Assembly (NCBI GenBank): GCA_020633675.1
Contig: JACKDE010000003.1
Coordinates: forward strand, 992,001-1,056,000
Direction of reading: 5' to 3'
DNA from: Deferribacteres bacterium
GTDB lineage: Bacteria > Zhuqueibacterota > Zhuqueibacteria > Zhuqueibacterales > Geothermadaptataceae
DNA length: 64,000 bases
Part shown: piece after piece, positions 8,454 to 17,622 of the stretch
How the letters are laid out: each line of letters opens with the position of its first letter
How positions within the stretch are numbered: the stretch's first letter is position 1
The notes under the pieces: model-generated
The model's input: the letters and a program-made list of their open reading frames with translations, nothing else
Told to the model about the DNA's origin: nothing
Database searches by the model: none
Position numbers and translations under genes: made by a program

Positions 8454-9299
8454 CTAAAAACTCACAATAATGCCCGCACGATTGCCCATGAAATAAGCAG
8501 TCATCGGTTTGTTATTATGCTTTTGTCGGGTTCTGTTCACCAATGCCGTTCCAACCCAATAGCCGATCGCACCACCGACGAAGACATCGGCCGCCCAGTG
8601 CTGCTGGCTTTCGATGCGCTGCAATGCCACCGACAGTCCAAGCGAGTACGCCGGGATAGCCACCCAGGGCTGCGGATACTGCTTTGCCAAAACCGTCATC
8701 ATGGCAAATGCTATGGTGGAATGACCGGAAGGGAAAGAGCGCCGATCCCGTTCTGCGTTGAATCGGAACGGTGTAAAATCCAATGCGCCTTCTTTGAGCA
8801 AGGGGCGTGCTCTGCCAACAAGTCTCTTGCCGATAAAAGTGATCGAGCCGGAGATGAAATAGGATTCAAACAGCAATCGGGTGGTGGTGAGCATTTTCTT
8901 GTCATGAAATGCCAGCCCGCCAACCAGCATAGGCGCCGCCAATCCTGCGAGCACATATTTGGAAGTGATCCTGTCGTAGCGCTCTCCGACTTTTGCCATC
9001 CCGATCGCCGGCTTGACGATCAGTTTATCCCTTTCGATGAAATTATCGTTGATTGGCTCATCCAGCAGAGTCATAAGCAGGATCGCTGCAGAAGAAACCG
9101 ACACCAATTTGAGACCATCGCTCTGCTTAAAGCGGAACGGTGAGGTGTAAACTTGGAACATGTCGTCGCCAACCGTTGCAGCGAACGACCGAATCGGACT
9201 TTGCCTGGCGCTATTCTGCACCTGCTGGGCACATACCTGGGCTTGCACCAAAAACAGGCCCACCAAGGCCAATTTCATTGCTTTTTTCATCGAATTCAT
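8454..9299 (-). CDS. PAP2-family membrane-associated phosphatase
   Basis: Type-2 phosphatidic acid phosphatase domain protein of 281 residues with an N-terminal signal peptide. All three catalytic motifs are visible: KRLVGRARP (K-x6-RP), FPSGHST (PSGH) and RIESQQHWAADV (R-x5-H-x3-D, where many members have SR and this one has QR). Expected to act at the periplasmic face on lipid or sugar-lipid phosphates. It lies 16 bp after the metallophosphoesterase and directly abuts the response regulator, so the phosphatases and the two-component system are co-transcribed. A methionine three codons in is an alternative start. Confidence 0.9.
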   Translation of the reverse strand: MNSMKKAMKLALVGLFLVQAQVCAQQVQNSARQSPIRSFAATVGDDMFQVYTSPFRFKQSDGLKLVSVSSAAILLMTLLDEPINDNFIERDKLIVKPAIGMAKVGERYDRITSKYVLAGLAAPMLVGGLAFHDKKMLTTTRLLFESYFISGSITFIGKRLVGRARPLLKEGALDFTPFRFNAERDRRSFPSGHSTIAFAMMTVLAKQYPQPWVAIPAYSLGLSVALQRIESQQHWAADVFVGGAIGYWVGTALVNRTRQKHNNKPMTAYFMGNRAGIIVSF

Positions 9300-9315
9300 A
9301 TTTCGGTTTCAGTGG

Positions 9316-10398
9316 TCATTGATTACCGGAAGCCAGACTTACAATTTCCTCCCGGCTCGGGCTGGTGACATAAAAATCGTCGACAATTTCGCCATCGATA
9401 TTTTTGAAATAAAAGCGGGCAAGTCCTTCATTGCCCTGATAATTGAAGACACCGAACAGCGCACCAAATTTTGCCCCCTGATCCGATGTATAAACGCTGG
9501 CCCACCACGGCCCGCCGCGATCCTGATTCCGGATACTTTTCCCGGCGATTCCAGAGACAAAAACAAAAGATTTGCCTTCATCGATATCAGGCGTTTTCGG
9601 ATCGTCCTGCGCCAGGCCGAGCGTATCCGAGGTGCTCGCGACGATTTGGTGTTCGCAACTGCTCAACAAATGCGTGCGGCTGTAGGAATGTTCGTGGCCG
9701 GTCGCGATGATGGCGCCGCCCTTACGTGACTCTTCGTACACTCCCCAGCCGGTATCATCGCCTTTTTTGCCGCACTGCATGGCATTCATGTTTTTATGCC
9801 AGCAACTGATTCGCCACCTTGCATTGCTTTGCGCCAGCTTGTCGCGGATGTATTCGGCATGGCCTGTACCAAGCAAATCCGGCGCCGTCAGCACAACAAA
9901 AATGCCGTTGTAAACGAAAGATGATTTGACACCCAGCTCGCCGTCCCACGGAATGCCGATGCGGTTCATACGCCTGGCCAGTACATTATGATAGCCATCT
10001 TCTCCGTAAAACAGGTCATCATCATGGTTGCCAACAGCGGCAAAGTAGGGGAAATTGGGGCCGAGCACATCGTTGATCAGCTCCTCCCACAGGGCCGGAT
10101 CGTTTTCGTAGTCAAAGTCGCCAGCATGCACAACCGCGCCCGCGCCTTCATCTTTGATCAATTGCAAAACTGTCTGTGAATTGTCTTTTGCACCCTGATC
10201 ACCGATGAACGCCACTGTGAAGTTCTCTGGCGTTTTGTGACTGATCGATTCGGGAGAGGCTGTACTCTTGACGATATCGACGCTATCGCGCCGGCGCAGA
10301 TCCGCGCTATTTTCAACCGACATACAAGTATAAACAATGCCGCCTGTCGCCAGGGCCAGAATGGCATTGAGCACAAAAAATCGACTATTGATTCGCAT
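9316..10398 (-). CDS. Exported calcineurin-like metallophosphoesterase
   Basis: Metallophosphoesterase of 360 residues with an N-terminal hydrophobic signal/anchor (FFVLNAILALATGGIVY). The binuclear-metal motifs are present: FIGDQG (first Asp), HAGDFDYE (second Asp), AVGNHDDD (GNHD) and TGHEHSYSRTH (GHEH). The pattern matches acid-phosphatase/PhoD-like exported phosphatases. The start is 2 bp after the stop of the preceding fibronectin-like gene, indicating coupling. Within the operon it may release phosphate from a substrate that the two-component system responds to; the substrate is unknown. Confidence 0.9.
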   Translation of the reverse strand: MRINSRFFVLNAILALATGGIVYTCMSVENSADLRRRDSVDIVKSTASPESISHKTPENFTVAFIGDQGAKDNSQTVLQLIKDEGAGAVVHAGDFDYENDPALWEELINDVLGPNFPYFAAVGNHDDDLFYGEDGYHNVLARRMNRIGIPWDGELGVKSSFVYNGIFVVLTAPDLLGTGHAEYIRDKLAQSNARWRISCWHKNMNAMQCGKKGDDTGWGVYEESRKGGAIIATGHEHSYSRTHLLSSCEHQIVASTSDTLGLAQDDPKTPDIDEGKSFVFVSGIAGKSIRNQDRGGPWWASVYTSDQGAKFGALFGVFNYQGNEGLARFYFKNIDGEIVDDFYVTSPSREEIVSLASGNQ

Positions 10399-10400
10399 GA

Positions 10401-11099
10401 CTACATTTCTCCCCCGGTGCTAAATGTGGTCTCAACAAACGAAATATTGCCATTTGCGGTCACGGTACCGAGCGATATTTTATACTCGGTTTCCACCTCC
10501 AAATAGCCTGGCGGCATGGCAAAGGTTGTCACATCTGCTGGCAGCTTCACCGTAAGTGTGTTGCCGGTTTCTTCGTTTTCAATTTCAAAAATATACCCTG
10601 ACAAGCCTTTGATCGGTTTCCATGAAACCTCAAGCTGGGCAAATGCGACATCTTCCGATTCGGGGGCCGGGTGCAAAAAGGTGCCGGGGGTGGGCAGGGT
10701 ATGATTGAGGGACGATTTGGCTGATAATTTCGTGCCATCGCTCATCGTGCCGGAGAATGTATAGGCTCCTTCGGGATAGGCCGCTTTCAAACCGGCGACA
10801 TCTTTCGGTTCCGGCGACTCAAAGCGAAACTGGCGCAATCCCAATGTGGAAGCATCAGGCGAACTGATGTCCGCAACCACGCGATGATCCGGCGAGGTTA
10901 CCTTGAGCTCCAGCAGTCCATAATCGCCGCCTTTGACTTCAAAAACCACTTCGACATCACCATCTGTGGCATTTTGCTCGAAATGAACGTTGGCGACCGC
11001 AAATGGCTTGGATTGCGCAAACGTGATCACCGTGGTGAGCAGGATGAATGCACTGGCAAGCATAGCAATAGCAGCAAAATACTGGATGATTCTTCTCAT
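10401..11099 (-). CDS. Exported protein with fibronectin type III-like domain
   Basis: Exported protein of 232 residues. The ATG at 11099 (MRRIIQYF) has an AGGTG site about 8 bp upstream and opens a signal peptide ending at about residue 30 (VITFAQS). Upstream in-frame codons to 11171 lack any secretion feature. The C-terminal 100 residues, from a PAPESEDVAFAQLEVSWKPI segment to the YKISLGTVTANGNISF strand, have the strand pattern of a fibronectin III domain. It is the first gene of the phosphatase/two-component operon. The function is unknown; binding or scaffolding at the cell surface is possible. Confidence 0.72.
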   Translation of the reverse strand: MRRIIQYFAAIAMLASAFILLTTVITFAQSKPFAVANVHFEQNATDGDVEVVFEVKGGDYGLLELKVTSPDHRVVADISSPDASTLGLRQFRFESPEPKDVAGLKAAYPEGAYTFSGTMSDGTKLSAKSSLNHTLPTPGTFLHPAPESEDVAFAQLEVSWKPIKGLSGYIFEIENEETGNTLTVKLPADVTTFAMPPGYLEVETEYKISLGTVTANGNISFVETTFSTGGEM

Positions 11100-11462
11100 T
11101 TCGCAGCACCTCATAGTGTGATAAATGATGAAGATATGGCGAGAATGCTGGCATGCTGGAAGAAATCTCATCCCACCTTATCAGGGAATTTGTTCGTTTA
11201 TCGAGAATGGCCTTTAAGCAATTGAAGTGGGGCTTTATCGGAATCGCGCTTCCGGAGGGCCGGTTCAGAGCCGCTGCAAACACATGCAGGCTTTCACTCT
11301 GTTTTGCGTTGAGCTGCAGGAAAGAGTGAGGCTGCGTGTTCTGCGAAATGCCGATAGGGCTTTCGATGCGACCCTGCTTTCAGCAAGTTAAATCAATATC
11401 AGAAAATCGCAAGTCATTTTTTCAAAAAATGCATAAAAGTCGTTGAAATTACTCGAAGTTAC
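11100..11462. other. Intergenic region upstream of the phosphatase operon
   Basis: About 360 bp with no gene. It must hold the promoter of the minus-strand operon starting at 11099. A long imperfect inverted repeat lies near 11278-11343 (ACAC..GCAG..CACTCT arms) and an AT-rich 8-bp palindrome near 11416-11432 (CATTTTTT / AAAAAATG). No consensus promoter could be fixed with confidence. Confidence 0.35.
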
Positions 11463-12389
11463 CTATCTCAAAATATCATAAATATACAGGCGCGCCTCTT
11501 TATCGCTCACCACAAAAAGTCGATTGATGGCGGGATCGATTGCCACGCCTTCTGCCTTTTTGATTTCGCGTTCCTTGTTCTTGTGTTGATAAGCCAACGC
11601 CAGGCTTGCAACCACCTCGTTGCGTTGGCGGTCATAAAGAAACAATCTTTGTCCTTTATCGCTAACAATCCAAAATTGTTTTCGAACCGGATCGTACACA
11701 ATGCCGGAAAAATCGAGCTTGCCAGCGTCGGTATCGTCATCGAAAAAGCCGTTTGCTTCGCTCAAAATCACATGATCCAGCAGCCTTTCCAGATCATGCG
11801 ACACTTCGATGAGCAAGCCGGGTGCACTCTCTTTGAGCACAAAAATGCTACCAGAATCGCGGTTCCAGGTTATGCCTTCCAGACCCTTGTTTGGCGGGCT
11901 GTCTTCAAAATGCTTTGCCACCGCCGAAAACTCCTGCATCCCTGCAAGCGCTTTGTGCTTCAGCACCGTTTTCTCGCTCAGATGCACCTGGATGATCTCA
12001 TTTGCATCTTCATTCACTGTGTACAAAAACCTGCCCGCCGGCTCGAGCGCAATCCCTTCCAGGCCGGGATCGGCAAGTTCAATCGTCGATTCTGGCTGCA
12101 GCTTGCCATCGAGACCGAGCTTGTAAATTTTGTGAGCATTATCGCTCACCGTCCACAGCGCATCTTTTTGTGCCGACAGCGCCAGCCCGGATGGCTCGCG
12201 CAAACCATTGCCTTTGTCTTCGATATCGATGCGCTCGACGAGGCGCAATTGCAAGCCGCCCTCATTCTGCTGCCTGGCGGTTTGTCGTGAGACGGCGACC
12301 AGCACAAACAGGGCAATCACAATGAACAGGATCGCACCAACGGTCTTGTCTATCTTTATGCCTTTATATCGGCGCGTCTGGATTTTCAT
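11463..12389 (-). CDS. SdiA-regulated-like beta-propeller protein
   Basis: Protein of 308 residues beginning at the ATG at 12389 (MKIQTRRYKG), with one N-terminal membrane helix (AILFIVIALFVLVAV) and a periplasmic propeller. Repeated strands such as EPSGLALSAQKDALWTVSDN, GLEGIALEPAGRFLYTVNE, GLEGITWNRDSGSIFVLKE and EGVAIDPAINRLFVVSD fit the SdiA-regulated/YjiK family. The start overlaps the end of the upstream lipoprotein gene by 26 bp, so the two are probably co-expressed. The biochemical role of the family is not established. Longer in-frame starts to 12500 exist but would put a Cys-rich, non-signal stretch before the helix. Confidence 0.78.
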   Translation of the reverse strand: MKIQTRRYKGIKIDKTVGAILFIVIALFVLVAVSRQTARQQNEGGLQLRLVERIDIEDKGNGLREPSGLALSAQKDALWTVSDNAHKIYKLGLDGKLQPESTIELADPGLEGIALEPAGRFLYTVNEDANEIIQVHLSEKTVLKHKALAGMQEFSAVAKHFEDSPPNKGLEGITWNRDSGSIFVLKESAPGLLIEVSHDLERLLDHVILSEANGFFDDDTDAGKLDFSGIVYDPVRKQFWIVSDKGQRLFLYDRQRNEVVASLALAYQHKNKEREIKKAEGVAIDPAINRLFVVSDKEARLYIYDILR

Positions 12390-12828
12390 CGACTCTCTTG
12401 AGTGTAAAGCTGGTTTCTTCGCCGAAACCGACCGGGCGCAACCGCCAGCGCGGTGCAAAATGCGCAATCCGTATCGAGTCAGCTCGGATAAATTCAACAA
12501 TTGTGTGGATCGGATGGCTTAACTGTGGGATATGTCGAACTGTCAGCGGAACTGGACGCTTGGTGAAGTCTGCTTCGAGGCTACCATCGATGCGATCCAC
12601 TGTACCGGAAGTGGGATTTTGGAACACAAATTGGCAGGTGCCGTCGCCGAAAAACCTGAAAACAAGCTGCATGTCTCGCGATTCCCCCACCCAGACGCCC
12701 TGCAGATTTTGCTCACTGAGCGGCCTGGCGCACGAAACAAAAATCAGAGCCGCACTGACGAGCAGCACGGCTCTTGGGGGGGTGGGAAGATTCGATTGCA
12801 TGCGTTTCCGAGTTGCTAATCTTAACAT
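12364..12828 (-). CDS. Small lipoprotein
   Basis: Lipoprotein of 154 residues. The N-terminus reads basic, hydrophobic, lipobox (AVLLVSAALIFVSCARP), with Cys at about residue 33. The mature part starts LQGVWVGESRDMQLVFRFFGDGTCQF, a lipocalin-like META/DUF-type beta opening seen in many small bacterial lipoproteins, but no named family is certain. The ATG at 12828 has AGGA 8 bp upstream; an ATG nine codons later is an alternative. Its 3' end overlaps the beta-propeller gene. Confidence 0.7.
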   Translation of the reverse strand: MLRLATRKRMQSNLPTPPRAVLLVSAALIFVSCARPLSEQNLQGVWVGESRDMQLVFRFFGDGTCQFVFQNPTSGTVDRIDGSLEADFTKRPVPLTVRHIPQLSHPIHTIVEFIRADSIRIAHFAPRWRLRPVGFGEETSFTLKRVDENPDAPI

Positions 12829-12862
12829 GAGTCATGTCCTGAAGTAAACGAATGATCGCAGG

Positions 12863-12900
12863 CACAATTCATGGTCTGACTCCGCACACCATGAATTGTG
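12863..12900. repeat. Perfect 13-bp inverted repeat, hairpin after the porin gene
   Basis: CACAATTCATGGT is repeated inverted as ACCATGAATTGTG with a 12-nt loop. It lies about 35 bp beyond the porin stop on the minus strand. No T-run follows on either strand, so it is not a classical intrinsic terminator. mRNA 3'-end protection or a protein-binding site are alternatives. Confidence 0.7.
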
Positions 12901-12933
12901 TTGAGTTATGTTGTCCATAAACTCGCGATTTCC

Positions 12934-14073
12934 CTAAAAACCTACCACTGCATTCAAACGAATCCGCGAAATAAAGTCGTTATCGAGCTCCAGCGCTGGA
13001 TCAACTTTATTGCGGCGGAAATAATACCAGGTCAGATTGAGGGTGGTATTATCCAGCACGACATAATCCACCGAAACGGTGTGCTGTTCGTAATTGCTGG
13101 CAAGGGTGGTGTTGTCGTTTGAAAATGCCGCCAGCACAGCATCGGTTTCCAGCTTGGCATAGCCGTACTGAAAGCGCAGGTTGTTCCGTACCGAGGCGCG
13201 TCCAAGGAACAGATCGAGCATGTAGCCTGAGTCCTCATCCACTTCAGCACCGTTGTTCTTCACGAAGTTCGCTCGCACACGCAATGGGTATTTTTCACTG
13301 AAACCGCGGTAGTCGACCATGCCGATGATGTCGATCAAGTTGAAATCAGACAGGTACATCGACTGGACAGACCCGCCATTCGAAACCGTTGTCAGATAGT
13401 TGCTGCGGGTATCGCCGGCATCGGCGTGGCTCAGATTTTTAATGGTGTAGTCATAAAAGCCTCCGGCCAGGGTGATGCCGAGGTCCGGACTGGCAGTCAG
13501 CGCCAGTTGCACCTGACCGCCCCACATGTAGCTGTCCGGATAGATGGTCGCCTCATCCACAATCGAGTACAAGCCGATCACTTTCGCCGCAACATTGCCC
13601 TGACTCGGCACGCTGTAGCTGGCAGACACACCCTGCGGATTGACATCACCGTCCCAAACCAGATCGGTGCTCATGAACGGATTCTTGATTTTGCCACCAG
13701 AGACCAGCAGGCCGTTGCTGTAATATTCAAGGTAAACCTGGTCCAGACTGATAGCAAGGTCGTCGACGAAATTGCCGAGGGTGACGTCTGCGGTGTTGGG
13801 ATCATCCGGCGAGCCGGTGGCAACCCGGACGCCAAAATTAATTTTGTCGTTGATTTGAGAACTCAAACCGGCACGAAAACGCACCACTTCCCGAAAGCGC
13901 GACTCCAGGATATCCGGATTGACACTGTTGGGTTCCTGCTTGGTGGTATTTTCAAATCTCAGCCGGAAATCGCCGTTGAATTTGAGTTTTGGCAGGGCGC
14001 TCGATTGATCTTGCCCTCTCACCATAGCTACGGGAATGAACAATACGCTCAACATGATAAAGAGCTCTTTCAT
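12934..14073 (-). CDS. Outer-membrane porin, putative (Porin_5-like)
   Basis: Outer-membrane beta-barrel of about 379 residues from the ATG at 14073. The signal peptide is MKELFIMLSVLFIPVAMVRG. The body has alternating amphipathic strands (LKFNGDFRLRFENT, VRFRAGLSSQINDKINFGVR, SLDQVYLEYYSNGLLVSGGKI) and ends in a terminal strand with C-terminal Phe (RIRLNAVVGF), the usual barrel-assembly signal. The frame is open for another 48 codons upstream, to 14217, encoding two hydrophobic stretches unlike a signal peptide. It lies downstream of the RND/lipoprotein genes on the same strand. Confidence 0.8.
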   Translation of the reverse strand: MKELFIMLSVLFIPVAMVRGQDQSSALPKLKFNGDFRLRFENTTKQEPNSVNPDILESRFREVVRFRAGLSSQINDKINFGVRVATGSPDDPNTADVTLGNFVDDLAISLDQVYLEYYSNGLLVSGGKIKNPFMSTDLVWDGDVNPQGVSASYSVPSQGNVAAKVIGLYSIVDEATIYPDSYMWGGQVQLALTASPDLGITLAGGFYDYTIKNLSHADAGDTRSNYLTTVSNGGSVQSMYLSDFNLIDIIGMVDYRGFSEKYPLRVRANFVKNNGAEVDEDSGYMLDLFLGRASVRNNLRFQYGYAKLETDAVLAAFSNDNTTLASNYEQHTVSVDYVVLDNTTLNLTWYYFRRNKVDPALELDNDFISRIRLNAVVGF

Positions 14074-14279
14074 CTGGGAAGCGGCGATAAGAAATGCCCA
14101 CACTGCCAACAATATAAACCGTGTATCGTTTGACGCTAGAAAAAATGCCCACGTCAGCAGAAGCAACGAGGGAATCATCCGGTCAAAGTTGAGTATTTCT
14201 GTATTTATTTTTCTCATTTAAAATGCCTATTGTTGAGGTTCATTGCGCTACTGCGCCATTATGCAATTAGCGCTTGAAG

Positions 14280-14321
14280 AATGCATCATGCATGAACTTT
14301 GGAGAACATGCATGATGCATT
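14280..14321. repeat. Perfect 15-bp inverted repeat between RND gene and porin gene
   Basis: AATGCATCATGCATG and its exact complement CATGCATGATGCATT flank a 12-nt spacer. It lies 26 bp past the stop of the RND transporter and about 205 bp before the porin start, both on the minus strand. No T-run follows. Each arm also contains the smaller palindrome ATGCAT. It could be an operator, a processing or stability hairpin, or a terminator without a U-tract. Confidence 0.75.
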
Positions 14322-14346
14322 TCGCAAATATTTGAAACTGGCAGCA

Positions 14347-17300
14347 CTAAGCGAACTGCAGCCTGGCATCAAGCTCAGCCTTGGTGACTTCCCGGCGGCC
14401 AAATCGCAGATACAGCGACGGCACGACGAAAAGATTCAACAAGGTGGAAGTCACCAAACCGCCGAGGATGACGATGGCCATCGGATGCTCGATCTCATTG
14501 CCGGGGATCGCGCCTGCAATCACCAACGGGATGAGCGCCAAACCGGTGGTGGTAGCGGTCATCAAAATTGGCGCCAGTCGTTCCTGCGCGCCGCGCAAAA
14601 TGAGGTCAGGACCAAATTTCATGCCCTCGAAATCTTCGAGGTGCTGAAAGTGATTGATCATGAGGATACCGTTGCGCGCCGAGATGCCGAGGACGGTGAG
14701 AAACCCGACCATCGATCCGAGCGAAATGATGCCATCACCCAAATACGCTGCCAATGCACCACCCACCAAAGCGGAAGGCAGCAACAGGAACGACAGCGTT
14801 GCCAGGCGTGCACTCTTGAATGAAGTGTGCAAAAGCAGAAAAATGACCAAAGCTGAAATCAGCGAAAAGATGAGGATTTTTTCCCGGACTTTTTGCCGTT
14901 CAGTATATTCACCAAGCAGTTCAGGATAGTATTCAGCCGGAAAATCAATACCAGCCAGCGCAGTTTGAACATCGGCATACACTTCGCCGAGGTCGCGGCC
15001 ACGCACATTGCCACCCACATCGATGCGTCTTTTCAGGGATTCGCGCTGAACAACGTTGGGAGTTGGCTTAACGCTGATATCCGCGACATCCTGCAATTGC
15101 ACATGATCACCTGTGGGCGTATCAATCAGCAATTCCTTGATATCGGTCAGGTTGTTGCGGGCTGCCGGCACGCTCCAAACATTGACATCATAGGTACGAT
15201 TGCCAATGTGGACGTCGCCGACTTCTTCACCAGCCACCAGAGTGGTCGCTGCCCGCCGGACATCACCAGGCTTGATCCCGTAGCGTTTTGCTTTTTCGAG
15301 ATCGACCTTGACCTCGATCTGCGGGATTTTTTCCTGAAAGGACATATGCAGGTCGATGATGCCGGGGATGGCCGCAAGTGCATTTTTCACTTCCTGGGCT
15401 TTGTCTTCGAGCAAATCCAGCTCACGGCCATAGATGCGCACCACAATCGCCTCGGAAGTGCCAGTGAGCACTTCGCGTATTCGTTCCTTTAAGTAGGTCT
15501 GGACATCCCGGTAAATTCCGGGATAGCCATCGACCGTCCTTTGTATTTCTGCAAGGGTTTTGTCATAATCGACTTTTGGATCCACGCTCACCCAGTGTTC
15601 TGCAAAGTACATACCGACCACTTCGTCCATGATCAGCGCCTGGCCAATATGGGATCCGAGATTCTGAACGCCGGGTATGGAGAGCAACTCTTCAGCGCTC
15701 TGGATACTGATGCGCTGCATCTCCGGCCAGGATGTGCCTGGCTTGGTCAGCCAGTGCATCAGGAAGTCCCGTTCTTTAAAATCGGGCAGCAAAGACTGGC
15801 CGAGCCGCGGTACCACCAGGATGCCGAGCAGAGCGATCACCGCCACAGTCAGATAGGCCGGGCGCGGTGAACTGACAATTCGCTTGAGCTGTGTTGCATA
15901 GATGCCGTGCAGCCAGCGCACCAGCGGTGATTCGCGCTTTTCCAATGGTGCATTGCGCAGCAGGATATAGCTCATCGCCGGTGTTACCGTCAAAGCGACA
16001 ACCATCGAAGCCAATACTGCGAGTGCATAGGACATTGCGAGTGGGCGGAAGAACGCACCCGATAGGCCTTCCATAACGAAAACCGGCACCAGCGCCATGA
16101 CTTCGATCAGGGTGGCAAACACAATAGCGTGTCGCACTTCCATCGAAGCTTCGAGAATGACTCTTCCAATCGAGGTCTTTTTGCCTTCTTTGCGATGCTG
16201 GCGCAATCGCCGCACCACATTTTCGACATCGACAATCGCATCGTCTACAACAGCACCGAGTGCGATCACCAATCCAGCTAAAACCATAGTGTTGATCGTG
16301 GTCCCGCGCCAGAACAGCACCATCATTGCTGCCATCAGTGAAAGCGGAATTGCGGTGCAACTGATCAAAGCGACACGCCATTCATACAGAAAGGCGAACA
16401 AGACCATAATTACCAAAATGGCGGCAATTAACAACGCACTGTTCAGGTTATCAACTGACATTTCGATAAAGGTGGCCGGGCGGAAAATCTTGGAATCGAT
16501 TTCGACGTCGGGAAGGCCGGGGCGCAAGGCGTCAAGCGCTTCTTCCACACCACGCGTCACTTCCAGGGTATTAGCCCACGGGAATTTCTCCACAATGAGC
16601 AGCAATCCAACACCGTCGTTGACAATGCCTTCACCGACCATTGGCTGGTGCCCGATCACCACTTCCGCCACATCTTTCATCAGCAAGGTTTCACCGTTCT
16701 CGGATCGCAATACAACGTTTGCGAGCTGATCGGGTGTCACTTCGTCTGATTTGTAGACAATGGGCAGCACATGACGCACCGGCATTCTCTGATTGGGCGT
16801 ATCGACCCAACCACCGGTGCCGATGATGTGCCCCGAGGAGAATTGCAGCAGACCGACGTCTAGCGACGAGCCCACGGCATCTTTCACTTCTTCCAGGGTC
16901 ACATTGTGCTTCTTTAACAATTCCGGCACAACATTCACTTGCAACATCTCGATGCGCTCACCCCATATCGCGACGTTCGCCACGCCGGGGACACGCAACA
17001 AGCGCTGGTTGATGGTCCAGTAGGTAATCATCGACAAGTCAATCACCGACTTGGTTTTCGATGAGATGCCTATTTTGAGGCATCGGCTGGTCGAAGACAG
17101 CGGTTGCAGCATGATCGGCGGGGCCGCCCAGGTAGGCAAGCCCGGCGTCGCCAGCGCAACGCGCTCCTGCACCATTTGTCGCGCCTCCAGCAGATCGGTG
17201 CCGGGTTCGAAGATCATTTGGATCGACGATAACTGCGGCACTGATTTAGAGCGCAAAATATCCAGTCCCGGCAAGCCGTTGAACGCTTCTTCCAGCGGCA

Positions 17301-17499
17301 CGGTCACCAGGGCTTCCACTTCTTCCGGGGACAGCCCCAGACTGATCGTTTGTACTTCAACACGCGGTGGTGCAAATTCAGGAAATACGTCCACCGGCAT
17401 GTTGCGAAGTTGCCCGATGCCGAAGTACAGCATTCCCGCAGCGATCGCAATCGCCAGGAAACGAAACTTCAGGCTCGAGCCAACAATAAATCGCATCAT
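14347..17499 (-). CDS. HME-type RND efflux transporter (CusA/CzcA-like)
   Basis: Resistance-nodulation-division inner-membrane pump of 1050 residues, full length. The N-terminal helix (FRFLAIAIAAGMLYFGIGQL) precedes the DVFPEFAPPRVEVQT segment of heavy-metal-type pumps. The fourth-helix motif is ALGAVVDDAIVDVENVV, with paired acidic residues that serve the proton relay. A SARNGILMINH motif marks the second half. The ATG at 17499 has GGAGAAA 8 bp upstream. Substrate could be metal ions, but the divergent DD motif and missing adaptor make that uncertain. It is paralogous to the RND gene at 18.2-21.4 kb. Confidence 0.9.
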   Translation of the reverse strand: MMRFIVGSSLKFRFLAIAIAAGMLYFGIGQLRNMPVDVFPEFAPPRVEVQTISLGLSPEEVEALVTVPLEEAFNGLPGLDILRSKSVPQLSSIQMIFEPGTDLLEARQMVQERVALATPGLPTWAAPPIMLQPLSSTSRCLKIGISSKTKSVIDLSMITYWTINQRLLRVPGVANVAIWGERIEMLQVNVVPELLKKHNVTLEEVKDAVGSSLDVGLLQFSSGHIIGTGGWVDTPNQRMPVRHVLPIVYKSDEVTPDQLANVVLRSENGETLLMKDVAEVVIGHQPMVGEGIVNDGVGLLLIVEKFPWANTLEVTRGVEEALDALRPGLPDVEIDSKIFRPATFIEMSVDNLNSALLIAAILVIMVLFAFLYEWRVALISCTAIPLSLMAAMMVLFWRGTTINTMVLAGLVIALGAVVDDAIVDVENVVRRLRQHRKEGKKTSIGRVILEASMEVRHAIVFATLIEVMALVPVFVMEGLSGAFFRPLAMSYALAVLASMVVALTVTPAMSYILLRNAPLEKRESPLVRWLHGIYATQLKRIVSSPRPAYLTVAVIALLGILVVPRLGQSLLPDFKERDFLMHWLTKPGTSWPEMQRISIQSAEELLSIPGVQNLGSHIGQALIMDEVVGMYFAEHWVSVDPKVDYDKTLAEIQRTVDGYPGIYRDVQTYLKERIREVLTGTSEAIVVRIYGRELDLLEDKAQEVKNALAAIPGIIDLHMSFQEKIPQIEVKVDLEKAKRYGIKPGDVRRAATTLVAGEEVGDVHIGNRTYDVNVWSVPAARNNLTDIKELLIDTPTGDHVQLQDVADISVKPTPNVVQRESLKRRIDVGGNVRGRDLGEVYADVQTALAGIDFPAEYYPELLGEYTERQKVREKILIFSLISALVIFLLLHTSFKSARLATLSFLLLPSALVGGALAAYLGDGIISLGSMVGFLTVLGISARNGILMINHFQHLEDFEGMKFGPDLILRGAQERLAPILMTATTTGLALIPLVIAGAIPGNEIEHPMAIVILGGLVTSTLLNLFVVPSLYLRFGRREVTKAELDARLQFA

Positions 17500-17585
17500 A
17501 ATAGTTTCTCCCTGCTTCCTGTTGTTTAAGTCAATTTGTTAGCAGTGTGTGAGAATGGCATGAGCTGACGGCAGCAGGCCATGAG

Positions 17586-17614
17586 CCATGCTGGTTGGAT
17601 TTCAACCAGCATGG
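17586..17614. repeat. Perfect 12-bp stem hairpin between lipoprotein and RND gene
   Basis: CCATGCTGGTTG and CAACCAGCATGG enclose a 5-nt loop. The hairpin starts 8 bp after the lipoprotein stop on the minus strand, without a following T-run. In the transcript it separates the adaptor-fragment gene from the second RND gene and may set differential mRNA stability. Confidence 0.75.
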
Positions 17615-17622
17615 TCACTTCA

